This document shows, piece by piece, positions 13,120 through 15,069 of a stretch of 15,069 nt of DNA. Location of the stretch: the NCBI GenBank assembly GCA_026396375.1, contig JAPLWW010000042.1, positions 1-15,069 of the forward strand, in the 5' to 3' direction. The notes under the pieces were generated by a model. The model ran no database searches. It saw only the letters and a program-made list of their open reading frames with translations, and had not been told where the DNA came from. The first letter of the stretch is position 1. The number at the start of each line of letters is the position of its first letter. The position numbers and the translations under genes were made by a program. Source of the DNA: Microcaldota archaeon (GTDB taxonomy: Archaea > Micrarchaeota > Micrarchaeia > Anstonellales > J096).

Positions 13120-13689
13120 TCAGCGATGCCTTGGCTGGGTTATTGCCTTGATGCTTTTCAGCATATCTCCGAATTCATTTTCAAGGCTGTGCCTTTTTGC
13201 TATTTCCCTGGCCTCATTTTTCATCCCATGCCTCAGATATCTTTGCATGAGCATTATCGCAGGATTCTTCTCGCCGTCTACTATTCCAAAGTCCTCTGCT
13301 ATCAGTATGGCATCTCCGTAATACCTTAGGTTCATGCATTTGGCGTATGCCTTGGCTGCGGCATAATTCTGGTCGTCATCATCCAATCCGTATCTCTTTA
13401 CTGCGGCCTTTATCCTCTCATAGTCGTGGTACACTATCATGCGGACCAGCGCCTTTATGGCGGCTTTTTTCATATCTTGGCTTGACAATGAAAGGTTCTT
13501 GGCCATCTTCTCCGCATTCTCAAAACTGCCCTCCGACATGGCGTTTGAGATGTGATTTATGCTTTCCTCAATGCTTTCCTGCCTTTTTTTCGCATTCTGC
13601 ATTGCCCTTTTGACGTCTTCCTTCCTTTTCCTGAATTTTTCGATTATCCCTTTGACGGAATCCCCTAGGATTTGCTTAAATTCTCTCAT
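13120..13689 (-). CDS. Helical-repeat protein, member of the tandem family
   Basis: A 189-aa protein from the ATG at 13687-13689 (a TTG at 13698 is possible but weaker). Residues 1-45 are a basic helix. The remainder looks like an alpha solenoid of about four helix pairs, with recurring A-x-x-[IM]-A-x-x-[FH]/[NY] patterns (NAEKMAKNL, YGDAILIAEDFGI, EAREIAKRHSL). This resembles TPR or other helical repeats and suggests protein binding; I do not recognise a family. It converges on the signal peptidase gene with only 9 nt between. Its upstream region carries the same GCAACAATTTAAAAAT element as its two neighbours, and its C terminus (PRHR) resembles their PRKF tails, so the four genes probably share ancestry. 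Confidence 0.7.
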   Translation of the reverse strand: MREFKQILGDSVKGIIEKFRKRKEDVKRAMQNAKKRQESIEESINHISNAMSEGSFENAEKMAKNLSLSSQDMKKAAIKALVRMIVYHDYERIKAAVKRYGLDDDDQNYAAAKAYAKCMNLRYYGDAILIAEDFGIVDGEKNPAIMLMQRYLRHGMKNEAREIAKRHSLENEFGDMLKSIKAITQPRHR

Positions 13690-13720
13690 GCATATCAAAC
13701 AGCTTTTTCATCCTCTATTT

Positions 13721-13736
13721 GCAACAATTTAAAAAT
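13721..13736 (-). promoter_or_regulatory. Promoter copy 1 of the tandem family
   Basis: ATTTTTAAATTGTTGC (minus strand) contains a TTTAAA core centred 41 nt before the ATG at 13689. The downstream GCAAATAGAGGA is shared with copy 2 and then diverges. It overlaps the out-of-frame ancestral stop of the 109-aa gene. Confidence 0.6.
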
Positions 13737-13743
13737 CACGCCA

Positions 13744-14073
13744 TTATCTGAATTTCCTTGGCCTTGATGCTCTCTTTGAGCCTGCAAGACTCTTCATTTT
13801 TGCTGGCGATCCAAAATAATCCCCTATCCTATCAGCTTCAGGAAAAGATCCTGAAGTCGCTTTTTCCTGCCATGCTTTGCTGGCGGCTATCGAAACATTT
13901 TCATAGCTCATGCGGTTTTTCCTGATATATCTTCGGGCTTCGCTGAAATCGCATGACTCTATCAATATGTACAATTCGGTAATTTCTGCTTTTTCTATAA
14001 GATCCTTTGCCTTTATGATGTATCCCTTTGATCCATTCACTGCTGCCTTTGATTTTGTGATCATCTTGTTCAT
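13744..14073 (-). CDS. Small helical protein of the tandem family (copy A, frameshifted tail)
   Basis: A 109-aa protein that closely resembles the 105-aa neighbour. Both share a basic start (AAVxxSK), the helix KAKDLIE, a LYxLIxSC segment, SEARRYIRKNRM, the identical ENVSIAASKAWQE, and EADRIGDYFGSPAK. The C-terminal half is one helical-repeat unit like those of the larger family members. The tail PRKFR ends early. One base added after AAATTC would restore an I-M-A-stop ending at 13736, matching the sibling tails, so I infer a one-base deletion. It has its own promoter copy 35 nt before the ATG. The function is unknown. Confidence 0.65.
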   Translation of the reverse strand: MNKMITKSKAAVNGSKGYIIKAKDLIEKAEITELYILIESCDFSEARRYIRKNRMSYENVSIAASKAWQEKATSGSFPEADRIGDYFGSPAKMKSLAGSKRASRPRKFR

Positions 14074-14098
14074 AAAACCACTTTATTCTCCTCTATTT

Positions 14099-14114
14099 GC
14101 AACAATTTAAAAAT
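14099..14114 (-). promoter_or_regulatory. Promoter copy 2 of the tandem family
   Basis: This element has the same 16-nt core as copy 1, with TTTAAA centred 35 nt before the ATG at 14073. The leader GAATAAAGTGGTTTT is identical to that of copy 3. Confidence 0.6.
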
Positions 14115-14148
14115 TAAGCTTCTATCTCGAATTTCCTTGGCCCTGATG

Positions 14149-14466
14149 TCATTCCTTTGGGTCTGCAAGCCTCTTGATTTTTGCTGGCGATCCAAAATGA
14201 TCCCCTATCCTATCAGCTTCAGAAAAATACCCTGAAATCATGCTTTCCTGCCATGCTTTGCTGGCTGCTATCGAAACATTTTCCTGGTTCATGCGGTTTT
14301 CCCTGATATAGTTCTGGGCTTTGCTGAAATTGCAGGACACTATCAATAGATACAATCCGGCAATCTGCGCGTTTTTTCCGCATCTTTCTACGATATCCTT
14401 TGCCTTTACAAGGTATTCTTTGGATATCTTTACAGCTGCGCTTGGTTTTCTGATAATCCTGTGCAT
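14149..14466 (-). CDS. Small helical protein of the tandem family (copy B, truncated tail)
   Basis: A 105-aa paralog of copy A with a four-residue insertion near residues 30-34 (GKNAQ region). It shares ENVSIAASKAWQE and EADRIGDHFGSPAK. It stops at ADPKE, but the DNA beyond still encodes GPRKFEIEA-stop in another frame, ending at 14114. That ending is at the same position relative to the promoter as in the siblings. A net two-base insertion before 14149 thus removed the conserved tail. The protein may still be functional in its core; it has its own promoter 35 nt before the ATG. I do not recognise a known family. Confidence 0.65.
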   Translation of the reverse strand: MHRIIRKPSAAVKISKEYLVKAKDIVERCGKNAQIAGLYLLIVSCNFSKAQNYIRENRMNQENVSIAASKAWQESMISGYFSEADRIGDHFGSPAKIKRLADPKE

Positions 14467-14491
14467 AAAACCACTTTATTCTTCTTTATCC

Positions 14492-14507
14492 GCAACAATT
14501 TAAAAAT
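14492..14507 (-). promoter_or_regulatory. Promoter copy 3 of the tandem family
   Basis: The identical 16-nt core lies 35 nt before the ATG at 14466. It overlaps the TGA stop of the 183-aa gene by one base, showing how tightly the units are packed. Confidence 0.6.
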
Positions 14508-15069
14508 CAAGCCACTATCCCGAATTTCCTTGACAGCCAATTGGCGTCTGAATTAAGCCCTAGTGACCTGAACCTGCCTATCTCCTTTGCTATGTGCCTT
14601 GCAAGCTCGCTCTCTGCCCGGTATTTCCTGGCAAGCCTTTTCAGCCCCCTGTATTCTATGCTCCTTATTCTCCTGCTTATCTCAAGGCCTGCGCTTGCTG
14701 ACATTCCGCAGATGAAGCTGTATCTCCCGTTGAGTTCGGCCGATCTCAGGAATTTTCCCTGCCCTATCAGGTTTTCATTGACTGCGGAAACTGCCTTCAG
14801 GAAATCCCTATCTTCCAACATCAGGCCAGCCGTCTTCTTCGCTTTTCCGTATTTCCTGTCAAGCATGAGCCTTTCCACAAGCCTCATTGCGCATTTCCTT
14901 TTCGCTTCCTTTCGCCCCAGTTCTTCCGCAATATCCACCGCCGTCTTCAGCCTTCCTATCTCGCCCATCTTCCTTATTCTTTCCATCCCCTTCCTTTTCT
15001 GCACGGTCCTGCTTCTCGAGGTAAGTTCAACGCAATCCATATGATCATCCAAATTCAAATTCCCCTGCC
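14507..15069 (-). CDS. Helical-repeat protein of the tandem family (intact tail; 5' end uncertain)
   Basis: The frame is open to the window edge. Candidate starts are a TTG at 15058 and an ATG at 15040, and a more distant start outside the window cannot be excluded. About 180 residues are seen, strongly basic (many Arg and Lys). They form an alpha-solenoid of repeated A-x-x-[IL]-A-x-x-[LY] helices (AVDIAEELG, KAKKTAGLMLE, RSAELNGRYS, RLARKYR, DANWLSRKFG). The tail SRKFGIVA is complete and in frame, and provides the reference for the broken tails of copies A and B. There are two cysteines, no signal peptide and no membrane helix. Nucleic-acid or protein binding is possible given the charge, but no family is recognised. 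Confidence 0.7.
   Translation of the reverse strand, partial: QGNLNLDDHMDCVELTSRSRTVQKRKGMERIRKMGEIGRLKTAVDIAEELGRKEAKRKCAMRLVERLMLDRKYGKAKKTAGLMLEDRDFLKAVSAVNENLIGQGKFLRSAELNGRYSFICGMSASAGLEISRRIRSIEYRGLKRLARKYRAESELARHIAKEIGRFRSLGLNSDANWLSRKFGIVA

Larger units (their letters stand above)
13721..14507 (-). repeat. Tandem duplication of gene plus promoter
   Basis: Two adjacent units, 13721-14098 and 14099-14491, each carry a gene of the small family together with its leader and promoter. A third copy of the promoter ends the array at 14507. Unit lengths are 378 and 393 bp. The 15-bp difference is explained by a four-codon insertion in the second unit plus three short indels near the gene end. 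Similarity extends over the leader (AGAATAAAGTGGTTTT is identical) and most of the coding sequence. Confidence 0.8.

Noticed and set aside
13721..14507. Insertion sequence or integrated element
   Set aside because: The repeated units are genes with promoters; I see no transposase, terminal inverted repeats or target-site duplication.

Overview
The window is archaeal chromosome. It carries an RNA polymerase subunit L gene, a DUF373 membrane protein, an Lrp/AsnC regulator, a KaiC/RAD55-type ATPase and an S26-family signal peptidase. It also has a type II tRNA-Ser without an encoded CCA, TATA boxes about 25-40 nt before most start codons, and several apparently leaderless genes. The many short unknown genes, cysteine-rich surface proteins and Ig-like secreted proteins suggest a small-genome (DPANN-type) archaeon. 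That placement is inference, not a phylogenetic result.

Layout. 2-568 (+) is the end of an N-glycosylated Ig-like surface protein. 648-3527 (-) is an envelope block: a small protein with a FlgD/sorting-domain-like tail, a gene broken by a frameshift that joined an AN1-like zinc finger to a membrane-anchored CAP domain, and a membrane-anchored protein with three carboxypeptidase-regulatory-like domains. 3644-5679 (+) holds an Lrp/AsnC regulator with a likely autoregulatory operator, then a 507-aa methyltransferase-like protein with a degenerate second half. A tRNA-Ser(GCT) lies at 5689-5772 (-).

5802-10516 is the most coherent unfamiliar unit. A divergent pair shares one symmetric TATA element: a 573-aa protein with an N-terminal winged helix and a long coiled coil (followed by a 91-aa winged-helix protein), and a 495-aa protein with four winged-helix-like modules around an acidic Glu/Pro/Lys linker. 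Convergent to the latter, with a shared CTAG stop, is a two-gene operon of an unrecognised 162-aa protein and a KaiC-like ATPase. The parts look like scaffold, adaptor and ATPase switch, but the function is unknown.

10556-13110 holds DUF373 (-) diverging from rpoL and signal peptidase (+), with a palindromic TATA box between them. The signal peptidase has an unusually large cysteine-containing insertion inside its catalytic domain.

13120-15069 (-) is a tandem family of four helical-repeat genes. Three copies of the same promoter sit at the gene junctions, and two copies have frameshifted tails whose ancestral stop codon can still be located.
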